A DNA stretch of 64,000 nt, from NCBI RefSeq assembly GCF_008386565.1, contig NZ_VUKA01000001.1, positions 1,178,001 to 1,242,000 of the forward strand, read 5' to 3'. This document shows, one piece after another, positions 1 through 7,269 of the stretch (position 1 is its first letter; the number at the start of each line of letters is the position of its first letter). The translations under genes were made by a program, and so were the position numbers. The notes beneath the pieces are model-generated. The model searched no databases. It was not told the origin of the DNA and saw nothing but the letters and a program-made list of their open reading frames with translations. Source of the DNA: Teichococcus oryzae. Lineage in GTDB: Bacteria; Pseudomonadota; Alphaproteobacteria; Acetobacterales; Acetobacteraceae.

Positions 1-475
1 AGGGCCGGCCAAGCGCGGCGCGAACCCAATCCGAACTTGAAACCCAGCTTCCGTAGAAGCTGCCCGAGGTGCGTTCCAGCCCCGCCCGCATGGCCAGAAG
101 GTGGCCAATGGTGACCTGCGCCAAACGGGGGTCCGGATCGGATGGCAGCTTGTCACGCAGAAGCGGCGCGATGCGCTGCCCTGTGCCTTCCAGATGGCCA
201 CGCTCGATGGCAATGCCGACCAGGGCCGCGATGATCGACTTGGAAACGGATTTGACGTTCGCGGGCCGGTCGGTGGCCGGACCCCGGAAGCGTCGCTCCG
301 CCAGAACTTCGCCATGCTGCGCGACAATCACCGCATGCAGCGGCTCCAGTGCTTCCGCCGCCGCCAGCGCGGGATCCAGCCGCCCATCGTTCCGCGGCGC
401 CGCTGCCAGGACGAGCGGCGATGCCGCGGCAAGGCCCAGCAGGCTGCGGCGACGTGACGGATCGGCGATGGGCAT
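1..475 (-). CDS. Serine hydrolase, class C beta-lactamase family (3' end cut by window)
   Basis: The first 158 codons of a leftward gene that runs off the window start. The N-terminus has a twin-arginine-like, hydrophobic export signal (RRRSLLGLAAASLVLAAA, about residues 8-25), so the product is probably periplasmic. The class C beta-lactamase/penicillin-binding SxxK motif is visible as S75-V-S-K78, followed by a helix rich in Ala/Ile and an HLLAMRAGLE segment that matches the family's usual HLL-x-HxSGL region. Family members are beta-lactamases, D-peptidases or esterases; the substrate cannot be told from this fragment. An in-frame ATG 21 bases upstream (position 496) would add seven residues. 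The Y-x-N motif and the C-terminal half lie outside the window. Confidence 0.8.
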   Translation of the reverse strand, partial: MPIADPSRRRSLLGLAAASPLVLAAAPRNDGRLDPALAAAEALEPLHAVIVAQHGEVLAERRFRGPATDRPANVKSVSKSIIAALVGIAIERGHLEGTGQRIAPLLRDKLPSDPDPRLAQVTIGHLLAMRAGLERTSGSFYGSWVSSSDWVRAALGRP

Positions 476-560
476 GGACCATATATGGCCCGCCATCGGA
501 AACGCGCCATGCGGCGTTACGCTTGGCTACGAAAAATGCGAAGGCAACCGGAGAGGTTGA

Positions 561-651
561 TGGCGGATGGGGTGGGATTCGAACCCACGATACCCTTTTG
601 AGGTATACACACTTTCCAGGCGTGCGCCTTCGACCACTCGGCCACCCATCC
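561..651 (-). tRNA. tRNA-Ser (anticodon GGA)
   Basis: A 91-nt class II tRNA on the minus strand with encoded 3' CCA. The 5' acceptor GGATGGG pairs with CCCATCC. The D-arm carries GGCCGAGTGG, the anticodon loop reads CTGGAAA (anticodon GGA, serine UCC/UCU), a long variable arm follows, and the T-arm is GGGTTCGAATCCC. All the class II serine tRNA hallmarks are present. Confidence 0.97.
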
Positions 652-665
652 AGCGCAGGCGGCGG

Positions 666-693
666 GGTATAGCAGGCTTGAGCAGGCCGGCAA
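666..693 (-). promoter_or_regulatory. Probable sigma-70 promoter of tRNA-Ser(GGA)
   Basis: On the minus strand, TTGCCG (-35) and TATACC (-10) are separated by 16 bases. The -10 ends 14 bases before the mature tRNA 5' end. Assigned from sequence similarity and position only. Confidence 0.55.
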
Positions 694-960
694 GGGGTTT
701 TGCGTGCCTTGGGCCTTGAATAAAAGCGGACCGTAGGTTTTCCGAGGAAGAAGCGGCGATACGGGGGGCATTTGCGGGCAGTTTCGCCATCCACACGACG
801 AGATCCGCGCTCCACGCGGGGAGGACCCGCGATTTTTTCGGCCTTCAAGTCCCGATTTTCCTTGCGGCCCGGCCCCCCTATGGCCCATAAGCCGCTCCCG
901 TTGACCTGATCGATCCACGATCACCCTGGTCATCTTCTGGTGGGAAGGAGCCCCCGAGCC

Positions 961-1416
961 ATGGACGCTCTCGTTTCTCCGCTGGGGATGGTTTCGGATT
1001 GCAGCCCGAGCGAAGCCCAGTCTGTTGATACTCACGGCGAGGCGAAGGATTACTTCGTCGAACGTGACGGTGTGCGCTTTGCGGGCACGCATCTGATCGT
1101 CGATCTGTGGGGTGCCACGAATCTCGACGACCCTGCGCATATCGATTCCGTGCTGCGTGAGGCCGCCATCGAGACCGGCGCGACCATCCTGCACGGCCAC
1201 TTCCACCACTTCTCCCCGAATGGTGGCGTGAGCGGTGTGCTGGTGCTGGCCGAGAGCCACGTCTCGATCCACACCTGGCCGGAGCGGGCCTATGCCGCGC
1301 TCGACATCTTCGTTTGTGGCATCTGCAACCCGTACAAGGCGGTGCCGATCCTGAAGAAGGGCTTCGAGCCCGAGCGCGTGCAGCTCGCCGAGCACAAGCG
1401 CGGCCTGATCGGCTGA
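961..1416 (+). CDS. speD: S-adenosylmethionine decarboxylase proenzyme
   Basis: Makes decarboxylated S-adenosylmethionine, the aminopropyl donor for spermidine. The 151-residue product is of the short prokaryotic type. The conserved self-cleavage segment LAESHVSIHTWPE is present: family knowledge puts the cut between Glu98 and Ser99, and Ser99 becomes the pyruvoyl cofactor. The downstream CG-C region (residues 119-122) contains the conserved active-site Cys. The ATG at 961 has GGAAGGAG about 8 bases upstream. An in-frame GTG 21 bases earlier lies inside that ribosome binding site and is unlikely. speE follows 79 bases downstream on the same strand and uses the product; a terminator-like hairpin sits between them. 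Confidence 0.96.
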   Translation: MDALVSPLGMVSDCSPSEAQSVDTHGEAKDYFVERDGVRFAGTHLIVDLWGATNLDDPAHIDSVLREAAIETGATILHGHFHHFSPNGGVSGVLVLAESHVSIHTWPERAYAALDIFVCGICNPYKAVPILKKGFEPERVQLAEHKRGLIG

Positions 1417-1444
1417 CCGCAGCCCTTCATGTGACGCGACCGGG

Positions 1445-1474
1445 GGCGGGATCCTAGGATCCCGCCTTCTTGTT
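1445..1474 (+). terminator. Intrinsic-terminator-like hairpin between speD and speE
   Basis: A perfect 10-bp stem, GGCGGGATCC and GGATCCCGCC, with a 2-base TA gap, is followed by TTCTTGTT. It begins 28 bases after the speD stop and ends about 20 bases before speE. This is the shape of a rho-independent terminator, so transcription of speE may be only partly coupled to speD or may have its own promoter. Confidence 0.65.
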
Positions 1475-1495
1475 ATGGATTGAGGATAAACGCCG

Positions 1496-2365
1496 ATGCC
1501 GACCGACTCCTGGGTCAACGAAACCCTTTATCCCGAGTGGGGGCAGCGCTTCCTGGTGAAGCGCGAGCTGGCCCGCGTGCAGAGTGCCTTTCAGGACATC
1601 ATGCTGTTCGAAAGCTACAGCCATGGTCGCGTGATGCTGCTCGATGGCGTGGTGCAGATCACGGAGAAGGACGAGTTCGTTTACCAGGAGATGCTGACCC
1701 ATGTGCCGCTGCTGGCGCATGGGGACGCGAAGCGCGTGCTGATCATCGGCGCCGGCGACGGTGGCGTGCTGCGGCGCGTGCTCCAGCACCGCAATGTCGA
1801 GAAGGCCGTCATGGTCGAGATCGACGGCGAGGTGATCCGTCTGTGCAAGGAGCACATGCCCGACATTGCCGCTGGTGCCTGGAACGACCCGCGTGCCGAG
1901 GTGATCGTCGGTGACGGAATCGAATATGTCCGCAAGGCGGAAGCCGGCAGCTTCGACGTGGTGATCGTTGATTCGACCGACCCGATCGGCGTCGGCGAGG
2001 TGCTGTTCACCGACGAGTTCTACAGCAATGCCGCTCGCCTGCTGTCTGGCCGCGGGCTGATCGTCAACCAATGTGGCGTTCCCATCATGCAGGCCGAGGA
2101 ACTGGCCGAAACCAGCCTGCGCCGCGGCAAGTCCTTTCCGGACATCTGGGCCTATGTGGCGGCGGTTCCGACCTATGTCGGCGGCTTCATGACGCTGGGC
2201 TGGGCGGCCAAGGATGCCGACCTTCGGAAGGTGGATGTTGAAACCATCCGCAGCCGCGCCAAGGCGGCCGGCATCCTGGGCAGCACCGAATACTGGACGC
2301 CGGAGATCCATGCCGGCGCCTTCAACCTGCCGCCCTACATCAGCCGGCACCTGCCGCAGGGCTGA
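1496..2365 (+). CDS. speE: Spermidine synthase (polyamine aminopropyltransferase)
   Basis: Transfers the aminopropyl group from decarboxylated AdoMet to putrescine to form spermidine in the cytoplasm. The 289-residue length is typical. The N-terminal beta domain has the FQDIMLFES-x-x-HGRVMLLDG signature (about residues 32-51). The AdoMet-binding loop IGAGDGG is at 84-90, the VEID acidic residue near 107-110 would hold the ribose, and DSTDP (159-163) contains the catalytic Asp159. The start follows GAGGATAA. It is downstream of speD, which supplies its substrate. Confidence 0.96.
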   Translation: MPTDSWVNETLYPEWGQRFLVKRELARVQSAFQDIMLFESYSHGRVMLLDGVVQITEKDEFVYQEMLTHVPLLAHGDAKRVLIIGAGDGGVLRRVLQHRNVEKAVMVEIDGEVIRLCKEHMPDIAAGAWNDPRAEVIVGDGIEYVRKAEAGSFDVVIVDSTDPIGVGEVLFTDEFYSNAARLLSGRGLIVNQCGVPIMQAEELAETSLRRGKSFPDIWAYVAAVPTYVGGFMTLGWAAKDADLRKVDVETIRSRAKAAGILGSTEYWTPEIHAGAFNLPPYISRHLPQG

Positions 2366-2369
2366 AGCC

Positions 2370-2636
2370 TCAGCCGCCGCGCTTCCTGCGCGCGGCGTCC
2401 TGGGGCGCCAGGGCCTGCAACACTTCCACGCGCCGTTGCAGGGACAGCAGGGGGAGGCGGCATTGGCGCCGTTCCGCCCCCCGCAGGCCAAGCGCCGCGA
2501 GGCACAGGGCGGCGATTTCCCGATCCAGGCCACTGAGGTCGATGCGCCGCCCGCCTTCCGCCAGCCCGAGGGCGACAGTCAGCAGGCCCTCAAGGTGCTG
2601 CGCGGTGGCAAGGACAGCCTGGGCATCGTGTCTCAT
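2370..2636 (-). CDS. Hypothetical small protein
   Basis: An 88-residue leftward frame ending only 4 bases from the convergent speE stop. I do not recognise a family. It is predicted to be mostly helical, Leu/Ala/Arg-rich and soluble, with no membrane segment, and could form a helical bundle. Support comes from its tight fit between speE and the next gene, an ATG start and GC-rich codon third positions; there is no motif. It could be non-coding. Confidence 0.4.
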   Translation of the reverse strand: MRHDAQAVLATAQHLEGLLTVALGLAEGGRRIDLSGLDREIAALCLAALGLRGAERRQCRLPLLSLQRRVEVLQALAPQDAARRKRGG

Positions 2637-2741
2637 CCCGCCAGCTTAGAAGGATGGGGTTGAGCAAAGGTGAACCGCGCCGGTTAATGGTTCCTTCATG
2701 TCCCCGCGGCATCCTGGCGCCTCGCGAAAGGGACCGGCCGC

Positions 2742-2978
2742 GTGGAGATGCATGAAGCACTTGAGGAAAGCCTGCGGCAGGTCGAGGCTCATGCCGCCAC
2801 GCAGCGTGCGGCTCTCGCCCGCGAAATCCGGCATGCCTCGCAAGACCTGCCGGCTCCGCGCCGAAGGGGAGGGGTGATGACCCCGGCGAGCGTCGTGGCC
2901 CTGGCGGCAGGCCACGCCCTGCTGTCCGATGCCCTTGCCTGTCTTTCCCGGGATCATGACCCAGGCCATGCGCCCTGA
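2742..2978 (+). CDS. Hypothetical small protein upstream of the CckA-like kinase
   Basis: A 78-residue frame that stops 6 bases before the hybrid kinase and is probably co-transcribed with it. It may start at GTG 2742 or at ATG 2748; AAAGGGA lies about 10 bases upstream. The N-terminal third is a charged amphipathic helix, and the C-terminal third is rich in Ala/Leu. No recognisable domain. The close spacing to the kinase is the main reason to call it a gene. Confidence 0.4.
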   Translation: MEMHEALEESLRQVEAHAATQRAALAREIRHASQDLPAPRRRGGVMTPASVVALAAGHALLSDALACLSRDHDPGHAP

Positions 2979-2984
2979 AACGGC

Positions 2985-4529
2985 ATGCGCTTGATCAATG
3001 GCCTGCTGCGCCGCCGCGGAAAGGTGCCCGACACGAATGAGCGCCAGGGCGAGCTTTTCAATCAGCTGCCGGATGCGGCCCTGCTGCTGGATGGGACGGG
3101 TTGCGCCGTTGCCGCCAACCTCGCGCTGAAGCGCGCCCTGGGGCCCACCATGCCGGTCCGGCGTGGCATGGCAGCCGATCGCATCTTCGCTGCCGCCAGC
3201 CGGCCGGCCTTTCAGGCCTGGTGGGCGGATCGCGTGCCGGAGGTGGAGCTTTCCCTAGCCGCGCCGGACGGCCATCAGGCGCCTTTGATGACACCGGTCC
3301 GGATCGTCCTGGAAGATGGTGCATGCGTCCTGCTGCTGCGGGATGTGACGCAAAGGCAGGCCATGGCGGCGCAGCTGGCGGAAGCCGACCGGCTTCAGGC
3401 CCTCGGCACGCTTGCCGGCGGGATCGCGCATGACTTCAACAACCTCCTGGCTGTTATCGTGAGTGCCGCGGATCAGGCCCTGCAGCAGAATGGGCCAATG
3501 GCTGAGGAAGCGATCCGGGCCGATCTCCGGCAGGTCAGCCAGGCGGCGGAACGGGGCGCGGCCCTGGTTCGGCAGTTGCTGGCCTATGCTCGGCAGCAGG
3601 TGTTGACCCCACGCCTCGTGCCCCTCAATCAGGCCGTTCGGGGCATCGCCGGACTGTTGCAGCCCTTGCTGGGGCAGCGGATCGATCTGGAACTGAAGCT
3701 TGATGAACCGGAACGGCAGGTGCGGATCGATCCGTCACAGCTCGACCGCGTTCTGATGAACCTGGCCATGAATGCCCGGCAGGCCATGCCCGATGGAGGA
3801 ACCCTGACCCTGATGACGGGCCGCGCCCTCCTTCTGGAGCCGCTGCGGGCCGAGCCTGAGGACGTGCCGCCGGGACGCTGGACCATGTTGGAGGTGGCCG
3901 ACACAGGCCATGGCATTCCGGCCGGGTTGCTGCCCCGCATCTTCCAGCCTTTCTTCACCAGCCGGGCGCAGCAGGGCGGCACGGGCATGGGGCTGGCGAC
4001 GGTGCATGGCATCGTGCGCCAGTCGGGCGGGTATCTTCTGGTGGAAAGCGAGGTAGGGCGGGGAACCCGCATCCGCATCCTGCTTCCCCGGATCGAGGAC
4101 GCTCCACCCGCCTGGGTACCCATGCCGGCTCCGGAGGCGGAGGCGGCTTCCAGAAACGCCGACCCGGCTGGCCAGCCGATCCTGCTGGTGGAAGACGAGG
4201 CGCCGCTGCGGCAGCTTGCCGAGCGGGCGCTGAAGCGGGCCGGCTGGGAGGTGGTGGCGGCAGAGGACGCGGAAGACGCCCTGGCGCTGCTGGATCAGGG
4301 TCTCAAGCCCGCCATCCTGGTTTCCGACGTGGTCATGCCAGGAATGGCTGGAACCGAACTCGCGGCGGAACTCCATCGGCGGCTGCCCCGGACGCCGGTG
4401 CTCTTGGTGAGCGGTTACGCCCCTGCCATGGTGCGAGAGGGAAACGTGAAAAGCAGCACCGACTATCTTTCAAAACCCTATCGTCCTGCCGAACTGGTGG
4501 AGGCCGTAGGGCGGTGCGTAAAGGGGTGA
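2985..4529 (+). CDS. CckA-like soluble hybrid sensor histidine kinase
   Basis: A 514-residue hybrid kinase: PAS-like domain (about 22-125), HisKA with the phospho-acceptor His149 in GGIAHDFNN, HATPase with N-box (NLAMNARQAMPDGG), G1 DTGHGIP (about 306-312) and G2 GGTGMGLATV, then a receiver (398-514) with Asp448 in VSDVVMPG and Lys498 in SKPYR. The kinase and receiver sequences, and the position beside recA, match CckA, the cell-cycle kinase that feeds ChpT and CtrA. Unlike Caulobacter CckA, which is about 690 residues with two N-terminal membrane spans, this protein starts with a basic MRLINGLLRRRGK stretch and has no membrane segment. It may be the cckA orthologue or a soluble paralogue; synteny favours the former. 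Confidence 0.85.
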   Translation: MRLINGLLRRRGKVPDTNERQGELFNQLPDAALLLDGTGCAVAANLALKRALGPTMPVRRGMAADRIFAAASRPAFQAWWADRVPEVELSLAAPDGHQAPLMTPVRIVLEDGACVLLLRDVTQRQAMAAQLAEADRLQALGTLAGGIAHDFNNLLAVIVSAADQALQQNGPMAEEAIRADLRQVSQAAERGAALVRQLLAYARQQVLTPRLVPLNQAVRGIAGLLQPLLGQRIDLELKLDEPERQVRIDPSQLDRVLMNLAMNARQAMPDGGTLTLMTGRALLLEPLRAEPEDVPPGRWTMLEVADTGHGIPAGLLPRIFQPFFTSRAQQGGTGMGLATVHGIVRQSGGYLLVESEVGRGTRIRILLPRIEDAPPAWVPMPAPEAEAASRNADPAGQPILLVEDEAPLRQLAERALKRAGWEVVAAEDAEDALALLDQGLKPAILVSDVVMPGMAGTELAAELHRRLPRTPVLLVSGYAPAMVREGNVKSSTDYLSKPYRPAELVEAVGRCVKG

Positions 4530-4537
4530 CAGAGTTC

Positions 4538-4567
4538 TTGCATGCGGAGCCTTAAAGAACATATAAG
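4538..4567 (+). promoter_or_regulatory. recA promoter
   Basis: TTGCAT (4538-4543) and TATAAG (4562-4567) are separated by 18 bases, a plausible sigma-70 promoter about 170 bases before recA. The -10 lies inside the SOS box, so LexA binding would block polymerase. Confidence 0.55.
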
Positions 4568-4571
4568 GAAC
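4557..4571 (+). promoter_or_regulatory. SOS box (LexA operator) of recA
   Basis: GAAC-ATATAAG-GAAC is an exact match to the alphaproteobacterial LexA operator, the direct repeat GAAC-N7-GAAC (equivalently GTTC-N7-GTTC). It overlaps the predicted -10 of recA, as expected for repression relieved by DNA damage. Confidence 0.85.
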
Positions 4572-4735
4572 ATCTGACAGCGGGACGAATACCCTTTCAA
4601 GGTGCTGGGAAAGGGGTTCCTGTCGCGATAATGTGATCATAGCGAAACGGATCGGCGTTTTCGGCATTGCGCATCGGGGCGCCAGCCGGCGGCAGCCGCG
4701 CAGCACAGTCGCCTTCGGGCATAGGGGATTCCAGA

Positions 4736-5773
4736 ATGGACAAGAACAAGGCGCTGGACGCCGCGCTCAGCCAGATCGAGAGGGCCTTCGGCAAGGGCTC
4801 CATCATGCGGATGGGCGCCAAGCAGCAATCCGATGAGGTGGATGTGGTGCCGACCGGCTCCCTTGGCCTCGATCTGGCGCTGGGCATTGGCGGACTGCCG
4901 AAGGGCCGCATCATCGAGATCTACGGTCCGGAAAGCTCCGGCAAGACCACGCTGGCGCTGCATGCCATCGCCGAGGCGCAGAAGCGCGGCGGCACCTGCG
5001 CCTTCATCGACGCCGAGCATGCGATGGACCCCGGCTATGCCCGCAAGCTGGGCGTGGACGTGGACAACCTGCTGATCTCGCAGCCCGATGCCGGCGAGCA
5101 GGCGCTTGAGATCGCCGATACGCTGGTGCGCTCCGGCGCCGTGGACGTGCTGGTGGTCGACTCCGTCGCCGCCCTGGTGCCGCGCGCCGAGCTGGAAGGC
5201 GAGATGGGCGACAGCCATGTCGGCCTGCATGCCCGCCTGATGTCCCAGGCGCTCCGCAAGCTGACCGGCTCCGTTTCCCGCTCGAACACGCTGCTGATCT
5301 TCCTGAACCAGATCCGGCTCAAGATCGGCGTCATGTTCGGCAATCCGGAAACGACCACGGGCGGCAACGCGCTGAAGTTCTACGCCTCCGTGCGGATGGA
5401 GATCCGGCGCATCGGCCAGATCAAGGACCGCGAGGAGGTCACGGGCAACCAGACGCGCGTGAAGGTGGTGAAGAACAAGATGGCCCCGCCGTTCCGGCAG
5501 GTCGAGTTCGACATCATGTATGGCGAGGGCGTCTCCAAGGTGGGCGAGCTGATCGACCTCGGCGTCAAGGCCGGCGTGGTCGAGAAGTCGGGCGCCTGGT
5601 TTTCCTGCGACAGCCAGCGCATCGGGCAGGGGCGCGAGAACGCCAAGCAGTTCCTGCGCGACAATCCCGCAATGGCTGACAGCATCGAGAAGCGCATTCG
5701 CGAACAGGCGGGCATCGTGACCAACAGCATGATGACCACCCCGGACAGCGAGGAAGCGGCGGCGGCGGAGTAA
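4736..5773 (+). CDS. recA: Recombinase A
   Basis: The central recombinase for homologous repair and the co-protease that triggers LexA cleavage. 345 residues. The N-terminal [20 protein letters not shown] helix is canonical for alphaproteobacteria and fixes the start at 4736 (AGGGG about 10 bases upstream). Walker A is GPESSGKTT (64-72), Walker B is the [11 protein letters not shown] segment, and the L2 loop region with [10 protein letters not shown] is intact. The acidic C-terminal tail (DSEEAAAAE) is typical. The promoter holds an SOS box and a strong terminator follows the gene. Confidence 0.99.
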   Translation: MDKNKALDAALSQIERAFGKGSIMRMGAKQQSDEVDVVPTGSLGLDLALGIGGLPKGRIIEIYGPESSGKTTLALHAIAEAQKRGGTCAFIDAEHAMDPGYARKLGVDVDNLLISQPDAGEQALEIADTLVRSGAVDVLVVDSVAALVPRAELEGEMGDSHVGLHARLMSQALRKLTGSVSRSNTLLIFLNQIRLKIGVMFGNPETTTGGNALKFYASVRMEIRRIGQIKDREEVTGNQTRVKVVKNKMAPPFRQVEFDIMYGEGVSKVGELIDLGVKAGVVEKSGAWFSCDSQRIGQGRENAKQFLRDNPAMADSIEKRIREQAGIVTNSMMTTPDSEEAAAAE

Positions 5774-5799
5774 GGCCACCTTCCGCGGAATGCGAGAAA

Positions 5800-5825
5800 G
5801 GCGCCGGATCGACCGGCGCCTTTTT
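5800..5825 (+). terminator. Intrinsic terminator of recA
   Basis: GGCGCCGG-ATCGA-CCGGCGCC forms a perfect 8-bp stem followed by TTTTT, 27 bases after the recA stop. The leftward rluC gene ends 9 bases beyond it. Confidence 0.9.
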
Positions 5826-5833
5826 CATGTCCG

Positions 5834-6811
5834 TCAGCCCAGGCGGCGGGCAGGGGGCGTGCGGGGCTTCTCGAAGCCCAGGAATGTGAAGCTTTCCGCC
5901 ATATGCGGCGGCAGGGGGGCGGTGACCTCCAGCGTGCCGCCATCGGGATGCGGCACCCGGATGGAGCGCGCGTGCAGGTGCAGGGCATGCGACATCCCCT
6001 CCAGATGCGCGGCCTGCCCGCCATACTTGCCATCGCCCAGGATCGGGCATTCCAGGGCCGAGGCGCAGTGGACGCGCAACTGATGGGTCCGGCCCGTCAG
6101 CGGCTTCAGTTCCAGCCATGTGGCATGGCGCCGCGCCACATCGACCGTGCTGAACTCCGTCACGGCATGGGTGCCGTCACGGCCTTCCGCGGGGACGATG
6201 CGCTCGCCACGGGGACCGCCCTGCTTGGTCAGGCGCATGTCAATGCGGCCGCCCTGGTATTGCGGCTGCCCCACGACGATCGCCCAGTAGGTCTTTTCCG
6301 CATCGCGGCCCCGGAAGGCGGAAGCCAGCCGGTTGGCGGCGAAGGCGCTGCGCCCCAGCAGCAACACGCCGGACGTGTCCCGGTCGAGCCGGTGCACCAG
6401 CTTCGGGCGCTCCTCAGCGTCGAAGATCAGCGCATCCAGCATGCCGTCGAGATGCTTGCGGATGTTCGGCCCGCCCTGCACCGGCAGGCCATGCGGCTTG
6501 TTGAGGGCGATGATGTGCTCGTCGCGGTACAGCACCATCTGCTCCAGCGCGCGCGCATCCTCCTCCGACACTCGGCGTTCACGCTGCACGGGCTCCGGCG
6601 CGGGACCTTCCGGCAGGGGTGGGATGCGGATTTCCTGGCCGCGTTCCAGGCGGGTGCTGGCCTCGGCCCGCTTGCCATCGACGCGGATCTGTCCGGTGCG
6701 AAGCATCTTCTGCAGGGCGCCCTGAGTCACCTGCGGGAAGTGCCGGCGAAACCAGCGGTCCAGCCGGGATTCGGCATCGGCGGCATGCACCGTGCGGTGC
6801 TGAATGGTCAT
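5834..6811 (-). CDS. rluC: RluC/RluD-family 23S rRNA pseudouridine synthase
   Basis: Isomerises uridines to pseudouridine in 23S rRNA. The N-terminal S4 RNA-binding domain spans about 13-65 (RLDRWFRRHFPQV, then QIRVDGKR). The catalytic domain has the HRLDRDTSG motif (140-148) with the catalytic Asp143, the LEL-PLTGRTHQLRVH segment and a C-terminal LHAR segment. 325 residues is a normal length. The RluC assignment over RluD is a best guess. It is the last gene of the leftward run rarA-crcB-rluC, 59 bases after crcB. Confidence 0.9.
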   Translation of the reverse strand: MTIQHRTVHAADAESRLDRWFRRHFPQVTQGALQKMLRTGQIRVDGKRAEASTRLERGQEIRIPPLPEGPAPEPVQRERRVSEEDARALEQMVLYRDEHIIALNKPHGLPVQGGPNIRKHLDGMLDALIFDAEERPKLVHRLDRDTSGVLLLGRSAFAANRLASAFRGRDAEKTYWAIVVGQPQYQGGRIDMRLTKQGGPRGERIVPAEGRDGTHAVTEFSTVDVARRHATWLELKPLTGRTHQLRVHCASALECPILGDGKYGGQAAHLEGMSHALHLHARSIRVPHPDGGTLEVTAPLPPHMAESFTFLGFEKPRTPPARRLG

Positions 6812-6870
6812 GGCGCTCTCATTGTCATTCTGAACGGGCTTCTAGCAGGGGTAGCGTGGGGACTCATCGC

Positions 6871-7269
6871 CTACACTTGCCGTCCCAGCCAGAAACACAA
6901 CGCAAAGGCGCCAAGTCCCAGCACCAGCGTGGCCATCAGGTAAAGAAAAGCCGTGGGCGCGGAACGCTGGGCAAGCAGGCCGACATCCAGGGAAAAAGCC
7001 GAAAAGGTCGTGAAGCCGCCCAGCACCCCGGTGATGAGCAAAAGGCGTGTCTCGTTGGTTATGGACATGCCGCCGATCATCAGCCCACCCAACAGGCCGA
7101 TCGTGGCGCTGCCGGCGACATTGACCGCCAGGGTGCCCCAGGGCAGTTCCGCGCCGAAGCGCTGCGCGCACCAGATGCCGACAGCATAGCGCAGCACCGA
7201 TCCGGCGGCGCCGCCCGCCGCCACCAGGCCGAGCAGATGCGGCGCCCATGGTCCGCCTGGCGAGGTCAT
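6871..7269 (-). CDS. crcB: Fluoride channel CrcB/FluC
   Basis: A small inner-membrane fluoride exporter that works as an antiparallel dimer. The 132-residue product has four hydrophobic helices. The family signatures are present: GAELPWGTLAVNVAGS in TM2 and GGFTTFSAFSLD in TM3, which carries the Phe-box residues and central sodium site. The ATG overlaps the rarA stop by 4 bases (ATGA), so translation is probably coupled. No fluoride riboswitch is expected or seen because the gene lies inside an operon. Confidence 0.95.
   Translation of the reverse strand: MTSPGGPWAPHLLGLVAAGGAAGSVLRYAVGIWCAQRFGAELPWGTLAVNVAGSATIGLLGGLMIGGMSITNETRLLLITGVLGGFTTFSAFSLDVGLLAQRSAPTAFLYLMATLVLGLGAFALCFWLGRQV

Noticed and set aside
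841-950. Possible riboswitch (SAM class or speF-type) upstream of speD
   Set aside because: No conserved pseudoknot or aptamer core matching these classes could be recognised in the short leader.
517-1518. Long minus-strand frame across tRNA-Ser and speD
   Set aside because: It reads through a tRNA and is antisense to speD, with no domain.
6811-6871. Possible fluoride riboswitch linked to crcB
   Set aside because: crcB is internal to an operon with a 4-base overlap to rarA, leaving no room for an aptamer ahead of it, and none is seen in the 59-base gap after it.
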